Shown here piece after piece: positions 17,602 to 25,713 of a stretch of 64,000 nt of DNA. The stretch is taken from NCBI RefSeq assembly GCF_001182745.1, contig NZ_LN868938.1, positions 1,736,001 through 1,800,000 on the forward strand. The letters run 5' to 3'. The notes below the pieces were generated by a model, which was not told the origin of the DNA, ran no database searches, and saw only the letters and a program-made list of their open reading frames with translations. The DNA comes from Nocardia farcinica (GTDB lineage Bacteria; Actinomycetota; Actinomycetes; Mycobacteriales; Mycobacteriaceae). A program made the translations under genes and the position numbers. Positions within the stretch are counted from its first letter, which is position 1. Every line of letters starts with the position of its first letter.

Positions 17602-18297
17602 TCAGCCGAGGCGGCCGGCCAGCAGGTCTTCGAAGGGAACGGTTTCCTCGTAGGGATCGGCGGGGTCGGGATCGGCGGACCGGGCGCCCACCCGTCCAGC
17701 CACCAGCTCGGCCAGTTCCCCGGCCGCGCGATCGATGCGCCGGTCCAGTCCTTCCCCGGCGTCGCCGCCGCCCCAGTCGGCCGAGGCCGCGTAGACGGCC
17801 GTCGGCACGACGATCGAGCGCAGGTAGGCGAACATCGGGCGCAGCGCGTGCTCGAGCGCCAGCGAATGCCGTTCGGTGCCGCCGGTGGCGCCGAGCAGCA
17901 CCGGCATCCCGGTCAGCGAGTCCGGTTCCAGTACGTCGAAGAAGGTCTTGAACAGGCCGCTGTAGGAGGCGTTGAAGATCGGCGTCACCGCGATCAGACC
18001 GCTCGCCGTGGTCACCGCCTCGGTCACCTCGCGCAGTGCGGGCGAGGGGAACCCGGTGACCAGGTTGTTCGCCAGGTCGTGCGCGTGGTCGCGCAGTTCG
18101 ATCACGGTGAACTCCGCGCCGGTGAACTCCGCGTCGCTGGACCCCGCGCCGGTGAACCCCGGCCCGGCGACCTCCGCCTCGCGTGCCCGCGCGGTGAGCG
18201 AACGGGCGGTGGCCGCGGCGAGCCGGTCGGCCAGCAGGCGGGTCGACGAGGGCTGGGACAGCCCGGCCGAGATCACCGCGATTCGGGTGTCGGTCAC
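17602..18297 (-). CDS. NADPH-dependent FMN reductase, CE1759-like
   Basis: 231 aa flavodoxin-fold reductase. RIAVISAGLSQPSSTRLLADRL binds the FMN phosphate; TPIFNASYSGLFKTFFDVLEP and LLGATGGTERHSLALEHALRPMFAYLRS are family typical. GTG start overlaps the stop of the upstream monooxygenase by 4 bp (GTGA), so the pair is translationally coupled and the reductase presumably feeds FMNH2 to it. Residues ~46-64 carry a degenerate repeat (GPGFTGAGSSDAEFTGAEFT) coded by 21-24-bp repeats at about 18108-18165, an apparent expansion. Confidence 0.87.
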   Translation of the reverse strand: MTDTRIAVISAGLSQPSSTRLLADRLAAATARSLTARAREAEVAGPGFTGAGSSDAEFTGAEFTVIELRDHAHDLANNLVTGFPSPALREVTEAVTTASGLIAVTPIFNASYSGLFKTFFDVLEPDSLTGMPVLLGATGGTERHSLALEHALRPMFAYLRSIVVPTAVYAASADWGGGDAGEGLDRRIDRAAGELAELVAGRVGARSADPDPADPYEETVPFEDLLAGRLG

Positions 18298-19478
18298 GAC
18301 CGCACCTCCTGCCTCTGCTCGTCGGCCTGAACCTCGTCGGCCTGAGCCTCGTGGGCCTGAACCCCGTCGGGCTGAGCAGCGTCGGACTGAATCTCGTCGG
18401 CCCGCGCCCGGCGGGCGGCGACCAGCGCGGCGTGGGTGGGGGCGTCGGGCACGTGCGCGGGGCGGCGGGCGGCGAACTCCTTGCGCAGCACCGGCACGAC
18501 CTCCTCGCCCAGCAGGTCGAGCTGCTCGAGCACGGTCTTCAGCGGCAGGCCGGCATGGTCCATCAGGAACAGCTGGCGCTGGTAGTCGCCGAAGTACTCC
18601 CGGAAGGTCAGCGTCTTGTCGATGACCTGCTGCGGGCTGCCGACGGTGAGCGGGGTCTGCTCGGTGAACTCCTCGAGCGAGGGCCCGTGCCCGTAGACCG
18701 GCGCGTTGTCGAAGTACGGCCGGAACTCGCGGACCGCGTCCTGGGAGTTCTTGCGCATGAACACCTGCCCGCCCAGGCCGACGATGGCCTGGTCGGCCGA
18801 GCCGTGCCCGTAGTGCTCGTAGCGGCGCCGGTACAGCGCGATCAACCGCTGGAAGTGCTCCTTCGGCCAGAAGATGTTGTTGGCGAAGAAGCCGTCACCG
18901 TAGTAGGCGGCCTGCTCGGCGATCTCCGGGCTGCGGATCGAGCCGTGCCAGACGAAGGGCGGCACGTCGTCGAGCGGGCGCGGGGTCGAGGTGAACGACT
19001 GCAGCGGGGTGCGGAACTTGCCCTGCCAGTCCACCACGTCCTCCCGCCAGAGCCGGTGCAGCAGGTGGTAGTTCTCGATGGCGAGCGCGATGCCGTCGCG
19101 GATGTCCTTGCCGAACCACGGGTAGACCGGGCCGGTGTTGCCGCGGCCGAGCATGAGGTCCACCCGGCCGTCGGCCAGGTGCTGCAGCATCGCGAAGTCC
19201 TCGGCGATCTTGACCGGGTCGTTGGTCGTGATCAGCGTGGTCGCGGTGGACAGCTGGATGCGCTCGGTGGTGCCGGCGATGTAGCCGAGCATGGTGGTCG
19301 GCGAGGACGGCACGAACGGCGGGTTGTGGTGCTCGCCGGTGGCGAAGACGTCGAGTCCGACCTCCTCGGCCTTCTGCGCGATCCGCACGATCGCCTTGAT
19401 GCGTTCGGCCTCGGTGGGGGTCCGACCGGTCGTCGGGTCCGTGGTGACATCACCGACGGAGAAGATTCCGAACTGCAC
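18294..19478 (-). CDS. LLM class FMN-dependent luciferase-like monooxygenase, CE1758-like
   Basis: 394 aa. Bacterial-luciferase TIM barrel: MQFGIFSVGDVTTDPTTG, ATGEHHNPPFVPSSP, TTLITTNDPVKIAEDFAMLQHLADGRVDLMLGRGN, FVWHGSIRSPEIAEQAAYYGDGFFANN. First gene of a two-component flavin monooxygenase pair with the FMN reductase downstream. GTG 19478 has GAGGAGG at good spacing. The last ~35 residues are an acidic Gln/Asp/Glu/Ala repeat tail coded by a minisatellite and are unlikely to be part of the barrel. Substrate unknown. Confidence 0.88.
   Translation of the reverse strand: MQFGIFSVGDVTTDPTTGRTPTEAERIKAIVRIAQKAEEVGLDVFATGEHHNPPFVPSSPTTMLGYIAGTTERIQLSTATTLITTNDPVKIAEDFAMLQHLADGRVDLMLGRGNTGPVYPWFGKDIRDGIALAIENYHLLHRLWREDVVDWQGKFRTPLQSFTSTPRPLDDVPPFVWHGSIRSPEIAEQAAYYGDGFFANNIFWPKEHFQRLIALYRRRYEHYGHGSADQAIVGLGGQVFMRKNSQDAVREFRPYFDNAPVYGHGPSLEEFTEQTPLTVGSPQQVIDKTLTFREYFGDYQRQLFLMDHAGLPLKTVLEQLDLLGEEVVPVLRKEFAARRPAHVPDAPTHAALVAARRARADEIQSDAAQPDGVQAHEAQADEVQADEQRQEVRS
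18303..18400. repeat. coding minisatellite in the 3' end of the luciferase-like gene
   Basis: About five imperfect copies of an 18-bp unit of the form ctcgtcggcctgaacctc on the plus strand (copies near 18318, 18336, 18354, 18372 and 18390). In frame on the minus strand it codes hexapeptides such as QADEVQ, so copy-number change in whole units keeps the frame. Confidence 0.8.
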
Positions 19479-19599
19479 GAGGCCTCCTCGGGCTCGTTGG
19501 TTGACTTGGCAACCATACCAACCGGGGCCTCCCCCCGTCTATTCCCCGCACCCGTTCCCGTGGCGGGCGCCACCGGAAGCCGCCGGATACCATGCGCGA

Positions 19600-20031
19600 A
19601 TGGCAAAGCTGAAGGTCTCCGCCGACGTCCCGATCAGCCCGGAGCAGGCGTGGACGCACACCTCCGACCTGGCCGGCCTGGACAAGTGGCTGACCATGCA
19701 CGAGGCCTGGCGCGGCGAGGTGCCCACCGAACTGACCCCGGGCACCACACTGGTCGGGGTGGCGACGGTGAAGGGCCTGCGCAACCGCGTCACCTGGACG
19801 GTGCAGACCGCCGAACCGCCGAACCGGCTGGTGTTGAAGGGTTCGGGCAAGGGCGGCACCAAATTCACCCTCGGCCTGCTGGTCGCCCCCACGGGCACCG
19901 GCTCGCAGGTGAGCGTCGACCTCGAACTGGGCGGCGCGCCGCTGTTCGGTCCGATCGGCGCCGGCGTAGCCAAGGCCGTACGCGGCGACATCGAGCGGTC
20001 GCTGGAGAAATTCGTCGCGCTCTACGGCTGA
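19600..20031 (+). CDS. SRPBCC family protein, Rv0910-like (annotated elsewhere as a type II toxin)
   Basis: 143 aa START/SRPBCC domain. The whole length lines up by eye with what I recall of M. tuberculosis Rv0910: MAKLxVSxDVPxxPEQAWxHxSDL, KWLTMHEAWRGEVP, VGVATVKGLRNRVTWTV, LGGAPLFGPIGAGVAKAVRGDIERSLEKF. Rv0910 is listed as the toxin of the Rv0909-Rv0910 pair; no small antitoxin gene adjoins here, so this may be a non-toxin relative that binds a hydrophobic ligand. The start ATG 19600 gives the exact family N terminus. Confidence 0.8.
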   Translation: MAKLKVSADVPISPEQAWTHTSDLAGLDKWLTMHEAWRGEVPTELTPGTTLVGVATVKGLRNRVTWTVQTAEPPNRLVLKGSGKGGTKFTLGLLVAPTGTGSQVSVDLELGGAPLFGPIGAGVAKAVRGDIERSLEKFVALYG

Positions 20032-20035
20032 TGAA

Positions 20036-20080
20036 ACGCCGATCGCCGGCCACGGACGAACCGGGACCGGCGATCGGCGT
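20036..20080. terminator. bidirectional terminator hairpin
   Basis: 14-bp perfect stem acgccgatcgccgg / ccggcgatcggcgt with a 17-nt loop, between the convergent Rv0910-like and MFS genes. Confidence 0.75.
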
Positions 20081-20089
20081 CGGCGGCGC

Positions 20090-21568
20090 TCAGTGCACGA
20101 GCATCGGCGCGTCCGCGTCCTGGGTCGCGGCGGGCCGGGTGCGCGGCAGGAAGAACGCCGGGATGAGGGTCAGCCCGGCCAGCACCAGCGCCACCACATA
20201 GGTGTTGCTGAAGGCGTCGGCCGCCTCGGCGGGGCCCGGCAGACCGGCCGGTCCCGACCGGTCCTTCATCTCGTTGGACAGCACCACCGACATCGTCGCC
20301 GTGCCGATGGAACCGGCGGTCTGGTTGATGATGTTCATCAGCGTCGAGCCGCGGGCCACCTGCTGGTGGGTCAGCGTCTGGATGGCGGCGGTCATGATCG
20401 GCATCATCGTGCAGCCCATGCCCAGGCCCATGACGAACAGCGCGGCGCACAACGCCACGTAGGAGGTCTGGTCGGTGAGCTGGACGAAGAACACCATCGA
20501 CACCGTGATGACGGCGATGCCGACCATGACGATCTTGCCCGGTCCGATCCGGTCGACGAAGCGCCCGGCGATCGGCATGGTCAACATCGCGCCGATGCCC
20601 TGCGGCGCCATCAGCAGGCCCGCGGCCATGGCCGACTCACCCCGCACCTGCTGCAGGTAACTGGGCAGCAGCAGGCCTGCGCCGAAGAACGCGATGGCGA
20701 ACAGCACCATCGTGAGCACCGAGAAGGTCAGCGCGCGGTTGCGGAACAGGTGCAGATCGATGAGCGGGTGCTCGGTGCGCAGCGCGTGGAACACGAAGCC
20801 CACCAGCAGCAGGACGCCGATGGCGGCCGGGACCAGCACCTTCGCGTCGGCGACCGTGCCGGTCTCCGGAATGGTCGACACGCCGTAGAGGAACAGCGCC
20901 AGGCCCGGCGAGGCCAGCAGCATGCCCAGGAAGTCGAAGGACTCCGAGGGCTGCGGTTCGTCCGCGGGCAGCACCAGGTAGGCCAGCACCAGCGACACGA
21001 TGCCGATCGGCAGGTTGATCAGGAAGATCCAGTGCCAGCTGAACGCGTCGATCAGCCAGCCGCCCAGGATCGGGCCGGTGATCGGGCCGAGCAGCATCGG
21101 CACGCCGAGCACGGCCATGACCCGGCCGATGCGCTGCGGGCCCGCCGCGTGCGTCATGATCGTCATGCCGAGCGGCATGAGCATGCCGCCGCCCAGGCCC
21201 TGGATCACGCGGAAGGCGATCAGCGACTCGATGTTCCAGGCCACGCTGCACAGCAGCGAGCCGAGCACGAAGAAGGTCAACGCCATCAGGTAGAGGCGTT
21301 TGGTGCCGAACCTGTCCGCCGCCCAGCCGGTGATCGGGATGACGGTGGCCAGCGCCAGCGTGTACCCGGTCATGGTCCACGCGGCGATCGCGTAGGTCGT
21401 CTCGAATTCGGTGATGAAAGTGGGCAGGGCGACGGTCACGACGGTGACGTCGAGGATCGACATGATCGCGCCGAGCACGACCACGCCCGCGACCTTGTAC
21501 ACCCCTGCGTCGAGTTTGTCCGCGGCGGGATCAGGCTGTGCCGCCTGCGTATGTGGAGGTTCTGTCAC
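20090..21568 (-). CDS. MFS drug efflux transporter, DHA2 family
   Basis: 492 aa, about 14 membrane helices. LDVTVVTVALPTF in helix 1 (DHA2 motif D1), GWAADRFGTKRLYLMAL (motif A), FRVIQGLGGGMLMPLGMTI (motif B) and GVPMLLGPITGPILGGWLID (motif C, antiporter signature). Members export drugs and lipophilic compounds with proton antiport. GTG 21568 is used; no clear RBS, perhaps a leaderless or short-leader transcript. No TetR repressor is adjacent. Confidence 0.9.
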   Translation of the reverse strand: MTEPPHTQAAQPDPAADKLDAGVYKVAGVVVLGAIMSILDVTVVTVALPTFITEFETTYAIAAWTMTGYTLALATVIPITGWAADRFGTKRLYLMALTFFVLGSLLCSVAWNIESLIAFRVIQGLGGGMLMPLGMTIMTHAAGPQRIGRVMAVLGVPMLLGPITGPILGGWLIDAFSWHWIFLINLPIGIVSLVLAYLVLPADEPQPSESFDFLGMLLASPGLALFLYGVSTIPETGTVADAKVLVPAAIGVLLLVGFVFHALRTEHPLIDLHLFRNRALTFSVLTMVLFAIAFFGAGLLLPSYLQQVRGESAMAAGLLMAPQGIGAMLTMPIAGRFVDRIGPGKIVMVGIAVITVSMVFFVQLTDQTSYVALCAALFVMGLGMGCTMMPIMTAAIQTLTHQQVARGSTLMNIINQTAGSIGTATMSVVLSNEMKDRSGPAGLPGPAEAADAFSNTYVVALVLAGLTLIPAFFLPRTRPAATQDADAPMLVH

Positions 21569-21617
21569 CGCTTAAGGGTGCCACGTTCGCGCGTCCGTGA
21601 CCACCCGATATCCGCGC

Positions 21618-22448
21618 TCAGACCTCCCGCCACTGCTCGTCGGGCAGCATGCTGCTGGCCTGCGGACCCATCAGGAGCATGCCGCCGTCCACCACGAACG
21701 AGGCGCCGGTGACGTAGCCGGCCGCGGGGGTGGCGAGGAAGGCGACCACCGCGGCGACCTCCTCGGCGTGTCCCGGCCTGCCCAGCGGCACACCCGGACG
21801 CGGCTGTTCGCGCGGGTCCACGTCCTCCTGGCCGGTCATCGGGGTGGAGATCTCGCCGGGCGCCACCGAGTTGACGGTGATGTCGTACTCGGCCAGCTCC
21901 AGCGCGAGCACCTTGGTGAGCGCGCCCAGCCCGGCCTTGGCCGCGCAGTAGGGTGCGGCGCCGACCTTGGGCGCGTGCTCGTGCACGCTGGTGATGTTGA
22001 TGATCCGGCCGCCCCGGCCACCCCGGATCATGTGCTTGGCCGCGCGCTGCGCGCACAGGAAGGCGCCGTCCAGATCCACCGAGAGCACCCGGCGCCAGGT
22101 GTCGAAGTCCATGTCCATGACCTTCTCGGCCGACCCGGTGCCCGCGCAGTTCACCAGCAGGTCGAGCCCGCCCAGCTCCTCGGCGATGTCGTCGATGACG
22201 GCGGCCGCGGTGGGCAGGTCGGTGAGGTCGAGCTGCCGGACGGCCGCGCTCGCACCGCGCTCGCGGACCTGTTCGGCGGTGCGTTCGGCACCCTCGGCGT
22301 CGCGGTGGTAGGTGACGCCGACGTCGACGCCGCCGCCCGCGGCCAGCGCCACCGCGACGGCCTTGCCGATGCCGGAGTCCGAGCCGGTCACCACCGCGCG
22401 CAACGGCGCGCCGGTGCGTTCATGGGGAAGGGGTGCGATGGTCGGCAC
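21618..22448 (-). CDS. SDR family oxidoreductase, glucose 1-dehydrogenase-like
   Basis: 276 aa classical SDR: TGSDSGIGKAVAVALAAGG, LVNCAGTG, catalytic S-Y-K in NITSVHEHAPKVGAAPYCAAKAG, NSVAPGEISTPMTG. GTG 22448 lies 10 bp after the hemerythrin gene, with GAGGAGG in the gap, so the two are an operon. This type of SDR recurs beside hemerythrin/stress genes in actinobacteria; the substrate is not determined by sequence. Confidence 0.87.
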   Translation of the reverse strand: MPTIAPLPHERTGAPLRAVVTGSDSGIGKAVAVALAAGGGVDVGVTYHRDAEGAERTAEQVRERGASAAVRQLDLTDLPTAAAVIDDIAEELGGLDLLVNCAGTGSAEKVMDMDFDTWRRVLSVDLDGAFLCAQRAAKHMIRGGRGGRIINITSVHEHAPKVGAAPYCAAKAGLGALTKVLALELAEYDITVNSVAPGEISTPMTGQEDVDPREQPRPGVPLGRPGHAEEVAAVVAFLATPAAGYVTGASFVVDGGMLLMGPQASSMLPDEQWREV

Positions 22449-22458
22449 GGCGGCCTCC

Positions 22459-22959
22459 TCAGCTGATGACCGCGTCGACGGCCTTCTTCAGGGCCGAGGG
22501 CTGCGCGGGCGAGTGCGGCGCCTTCTTCTTCAGCTCCAGCATCCGCGCGCCGATCTCCTGGAGTTGCTTGCGCCCCAGCCGCTCCCGGACCTTGGGGAAC
22601 CACTCGTGCTCCTCCTCGTCGATGTGGTGGTCGACGTTCTCGATCAGCACCGTGGTCTTGGCGGTGAAGTGCTCGTCCTCGGGCTTCATGGTGGCCAGCT
22701 CCATGACGAGCAGATCGGCCACGTGGTGCTCCTCGTAGGACTCGAGAATGTCGTCGGTGAGTTCGGGCACCAGCTTGCGCACCTCCGGGTACATGCACTC
22801 GTTCTCGATGTAGGTGTGCACGGTGAGCGCCTCGATGATCTTGTCGACCACCCGGCCCTTGGTGGCGTTGGCGTCGTCTCCCGCTTTCTCGAACTCGCGG
22901 AACAGTTTCCGGATCTCCTTGTGATCCTCCCGCAGCAACACGATGGCATCGGTGCTCAT
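22459..22959 (-). CDS. hemerythrin domain-containing protein
   Basis: 166 aa. Helical bundle with the expected ligands: LLREDHKEIRKLF, ALTVHTYIENECMYPEV, ESYEEHHVADLLV, VDHHIDEEEHEWFP, a di-iron His/Glu set. The Lys/Ala/Pro tail (KKAPHSPAQPSALKKAVDAVIS) is typical of actinobacterial members. Such proteins bind O2 or NO or store iron. ATG 22959 with GAGGAG upstream. Confidence 0.92.
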   Translation of the reverse strand: MSTDAIVLLREDHKEIRKLFREFEKAGDDANATKGRVVDKIIEALTVHTYIENECMYPEVRKLVPELTDDILESYEEHHVADLLVMELATMKPEDEHFTAKTTVLIENVDHHIDEEEHEWFPKVRERLGRKQLQEIGARMLELKKKAPHSPAQPSALKKAVDAVIS

Positions 22960-23041
22960 GGCGACTCCTCGGATTCGGTTCGACCGTCGTGGCGGACATT
23001 CCCGCCGGGCGAGGTCCGAAACCTGCGGTCGCGCCGGGACG

Positions 23042-23614
23042 CTAGCGCGCCAGCCCGCGCCTGCCGTCGTCGAAGCGCAGCTCCAGCGTCACCGGCACGG
23101 CGCTCACCTCCAGTGCCTCGCGCAGCCGTGCCACCGCGTGTCCGAGAATCCGCCGCCGCAGCTCGGCGATGTCGGCGGTCGGTTCGGCGGTGACCACGAG
23201 ATGCAGTTCCGGCTCGGTGCCGGTGCCGGTGAGCCAGGCCGAGGCCGAGCGCACCCCGGGATAGGTTCCGATGTCGTCGGCGACCGGCGCCGCGGCGGTG
23301 CGGGTGTCGAGGGTGGTGACGCCGGCGCCGGTGGCGGTGCCGATCTCCCACGCCTGTGCCTTGGGCATCCGGAACGCCTGGGCCAGCAACCAGCGCAGGC
23401 ACAGCAGCGCCGCCAGCAACCCCGCGGCGATCACGATCACCAGCACCCAGGTGGGCGGCGCGCCGGTGCCGGGGACCAGCGGTTCGTCGCGGCCCGCGGC
23501 GGCCAGGCGGCCGAAGTGCGCGGCGATCAGCAGCGCACCCGCGGCCACCAGCACCGCACCGGTCAGCCCGAGCAGGGTCCGGTTCGTCCCGGCCGGGCGG
23601 TTGATTCCGCTCAC
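23042..23614 (-). CDS. AmaP-like membrane anchor for Asp23-type stress proteins
   Basis: 190 aa. Two membrane helices (LLGLTGAVLVAAGALLIAAHF and WVLVIVIAAGLLAALLCLRWLL) and a cytoplasmic C-terminal domain with GVTTLDTRTAAAPVADDIGTYPGVRSASAWLTGTGTEPELHLVVTAEPTAD, which resembles the alkaline-shock membrane anchor AmaP. GTG start overlaps the upstream DUF6286 stop (GTGA). Last gene of the nine-gene Asp23 operon; expected to tether Asp23 proteins to the membrane. Confidence 0.78.
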   Translation of the reverse strand: MSGINRPAGTNRTLLGLTGAVLVAAGALLIAAHFGRLAAAGRDEPLVPGTGAPPTWVLVIVIAAGLLAALLCLRWLLAQAFRMPKAQAWEIGTATGAGVTTLDTRTAAAPVADDIGTYPGVRSASAWLTGTGTEPELHLVVTAEPTADIAELRRRILGHAVARLREALEVSAVPVTLELRFDDGRRGLAR

Positions 23615-24249
23615 GACACTCCCCTTCCGGTCACCTCGACCGTTTCGGGCGCGGCCGACGGCTGCGGCGCGACGGGTTCCGCCCCGAGCTGTCCCTTCGC
23701 GCCCCGGCGTCCCTCGGCCTTCGCGCGCCGACCGCCGTGCACCGACGCCTTCACCTTGCGCACCGACTGCGGTCCGATCTCCTGCACCCGGTTGGTCAGC
23801 CGCTCGCACACCGCCTCGGCCAGCCCCTCGGAGCGGGCCCGGTCGGTGCGGATGCGGGCCTTGACGGCCTTGCGCCGCACCCGGATCCGCGCGGCGGACA
23901 CCCCGCCGACGGTGGTCGCCGAGGCCCGCAGCGCGGTGCCGAGTCCGCGCCGGGTGACGCCGCCGCGCAGCCCGTCGTCGCCGGCCAGCGGCACCACCAC
24001 CGCGCGGCCGGGCCAGATCGCCAGCACCAGCAGCACGAGGCCGAGCGCGGCGAGGACCACCCCGGTCACGAGGACGGGCACGTCGTCCCAGGTGCGGCCG
24101 TGCAGTTCGGTCGCCACCCGCTGGTAGGACACGAACTCGCGCGCACCGGCCAGCCGCTGCACCGCCCAGACGATCGCGCCGACCGACAGCGCCAGCAGCA
24201 CCAGCGCGACGATCACGGCGGGCAGCGTGCGGCGCGGCCTGCGGATCAT
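23611..24249 (-). CDS. DUF6286 family membrane protein
   Basis: 212 aa. Helices at LPAVIVALVLLALSVGAIVWAVQRLAG and VPVLVTGVVLAALGLVLLVLAIWPGRAVVVPL, with TW(D)DVPVL between them, and a cytoplasmic domain RRGLGTALRASATTVGGVSAARIRVRRKAVKARIRT, then an Arg/Lys/Ala tail. This arrangement is what I recall for DUF6286, found beside Asp23/Gls24 genes. ATG overlaps the upstream Asp23 stop by 4 bp. Confidence 0.8.
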   Translation of the reverse strand: MIRRPRRTLPAVIVALVLLALSVGAIVWAVQRLAGAREFVSYQRVATELHGRTWDDVPVLVTGVVLAALGLVLLVLAIWPGRAVVVPLAGDDGLRGGVTRRGLGTALRASATTVGGVSAARIRVRRKAVKARIRTDRARSEGLAEAVCERLTNRVQEIGPQSVRKVKASVHGGRRAKAEGRRGAKGQLGAEPVAPQPSAAPETVEVTGRGVS

Positions 24250-24593
24250 CGCACCCTCCCGGCCGTCTCGGCCGGACGCACCAGCCGGTTCACCACGATG
24301 TCCACCCGGTCGACGGTGAGCCCGGTGAGCTCGCCGGTGCGGCGGATCAGATGTGCGCGGCAGCTGTCGCTGGTCCGGCCCACCGGGCGCGGGTAGCCCA
24401 CCGCCAGCCGCACGTCGAGGGTGGCGCGGTCGCCGAGCACGCGCACCGCCACGTCGACATCGGGCTCGACGCCCTCGACCTCGCGCGCCGCCCGCGCCGC
24501 GATCTTGCGCACCACGCGGTCGGCCACGACGGTGACGCCGGGCAGGTCCGCCGCCGGGTCCACCGGATCGGCCGCGGCGGTCACCGCCGTCAT
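24246..24593 (-). CDS. Asp23/Gls24 family envelope stress protein
   Basis: 115 aa. Short Asp23 domain: LPGVTVVADRVVRKIAARAAREVEGVEPD, VRLAVGYPRPV, LTGLTVDRVDIVVNRL. An internal DSCRAHLIRRTG insertion replaces the usual helix start. ATG 24593 overlaps the DUF2273 stop (ATGA), fixing it against a longer upstream reading. Part of the envelope-stress operon. Confidence 0.82.
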   Translation of the reverse strand: MTAVTAAADPVDPAADLPGVTVVADRVVRKIAARAAREVEGVEPDVDVAVRVLGDRATLDVRLAVGYPRPVGRTSDSCRAHLIRRTGELTGLTVDRVDIVVNRLVRPAETAGRVR

Positions 24594-24778
24594 CGCCCGC
24601 TCCGGCGCTGGGCGGTGCGCACCAGGCCCGCCACGTCCAGCTCGCCGTCGAGCCAGCGGCCGACCACCAGGCCGAGCAGCGCGAACACCAGGACGATGGC
24701 GAAGGCGCCGAAACCCCCGAAGGCGACGGCGAATCCGAGCGCCAGACCCACGGCCAGGCACAGCGTTGTCGCGTTCAC
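24590..24778 (-). CDS. DUF2273-like small membrane protein
   Basis: 62 aa. Two close hydrophobic segments (NATTLCLAVGLALGFAVAFGGF and AFAIVLVFALLGLVVGRWLDGELD) make a helical hairpin as in DUF2273 proteins that accompany Asp23 genes. GTG 24778 with GAGAGGAG upstream. Sits between two Asp23 genes; presumably part of the membrane platform. Confidence 0.8.
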   Translation of the reverse strand: MNATTLCLAVGLALGFAVAFGGFGAFAIVLVFALLGLVVGRWLDGELDVAGLVRTAQRRSGR

Positions 24779-24807
24779 ACCGGTCTCCTCTCCGCGGCCC
24801 CGGCCGC

Positions 24808-25293
24808 TCAGCGGACCCGGCTCGGCGCGGCGTCGGTCTCGTCCTCGTCGTCGCCGGGGATGTGCACGTCGTTGACGTGGATGTTGACCTCGACCACCTC
24901 GAGGCCGGTCATCTGCTCGATCGCGGTGATCACGTTGCGGCGCACCGTGCGCGCCAGTTCCGCGATGGCCACGCCGTATTCGACGACGATCTCCAGGTCG
25001 ACCGCGGCCTGGGTCTCGCCCACCTCGACCGAGACGCCCTGGCCGATGCTGGCCGAGGCGCCGGGGATGCGGTCACGGATGGCGCTGAAGGCGCGGGCCG
25101 CGCCGCCGCCGAGCGCGTGGACGCCGCGCACCTCGCGGGCGGCCAGGCCGGCGACCTTCTGCACGACGACGTCGGCGATGGTGGTGCTGCCCTGATCGGT
25201 GACCAGGTCGTTGCGCTTGGGCGCGGTTTCGGCCGTGGTCTTGGCGGGGGCGCTGTTCTCGCCGGTGGACTTCGAGGGTGTCGCAGTGGTCAT
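24808..25293 (-). CDS. Asp23/Gls24 family envelope stress protein
   Basis: 161 aa and the most canonical Asp23 member here: GSTTIADVVVQKVAGLAAREVRGVHALGG, GVSVEVGETQAAVDLEIVVEYGVAIAELARTVRRNVITAIEQMTGLEVVEVNIHVNDVHIP, then an acidic tail. A ~30-residue Thr/Lys/Ala leader precedes the domain. ATG 25293 has AGGAGG. A 105-bp gap separates it from the upstream gene, the largest gap in the operon, so a secondary promoter is possible. Confidence 0.92.
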   Translation of the reverse strand: MTTATPSKSTGENSAPAKTTAETAPKRNDLVTDQGSTTIADVVVQKVAGLAAREVRGVHALGGGAARAFSAIRDRIPGASASIGQGVSVEVGETQAAVDLEIVVEYGVAIAELARTVRRNVITAIEQMTGLEVVEVNIHVNDVHIPGDDEDETDAAPSRVR

Positions 25294-25398
25294 CGTTCCT
25301 CCTGAGTTTCCTTCGGATACAGCGGTTGTCGCCGGTCCTGTACTCCTTTCGACACCGGCACGGACGGGATGCTCACGGTGGAAATCGGGTGAGCGAGG

Positions 25399-25713
25399 TC
25401 ACCCGCCCTGGTCGTCGGCGAAGGCGGCGGCGTCGAGTTCGGTCACCACCAGGCGCACCGCGGCGTTCTCCCAGCGGGTGCCGTGCAGGACGCCGCGCAC
25501 CGCCTCGGCGGCGAGGTTCAGCAGCGGCGGCAACGGCAGCGCCGCGGCGATCACCCTGACCTCCACCGTGGTCGGGCCGAGATCGACGGCGTAGCGGCGG
25601 GTGTCCCACGGCCACCAGGCCGGGTCGCCCGCGCCGAGCGGGGTCGCGGGCCGCAGCCCGGACACGCCGCCGACCGCGGCCACGATCTTGTCCCTGGTCT
25701 CCTCCTCGATCAT
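25399..25713 (-). CDS. hypothetical protein of the Asp23 operon
   Basis: 104 aa, acidic to neutral, no membrane segment. Opening MIEEETRDKIVAAVGGVSGLRPATPLGAG and later VEVRVIAAALPLPPLLNLAAEAVRGVLHGT look like a shortened Asp23-related fold (the first helix and a strand-helix unit), but I do not recognise a named family. ATG overlaps the upstream stop (ATGA) and GGAGG lies upstream. Function presumably tied to the stress complex. Confidence 0.75.
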   Translation of the reverse strand: MIEEETRDKIVAAVGGVSGLRPATPLGAGDPAWWPWDTRRYAVDLGPTTVEVRVIAAALPLPPLLNLAAEAVRGVLHGTRWENAAVRLVVTELDAAAFADDQGG

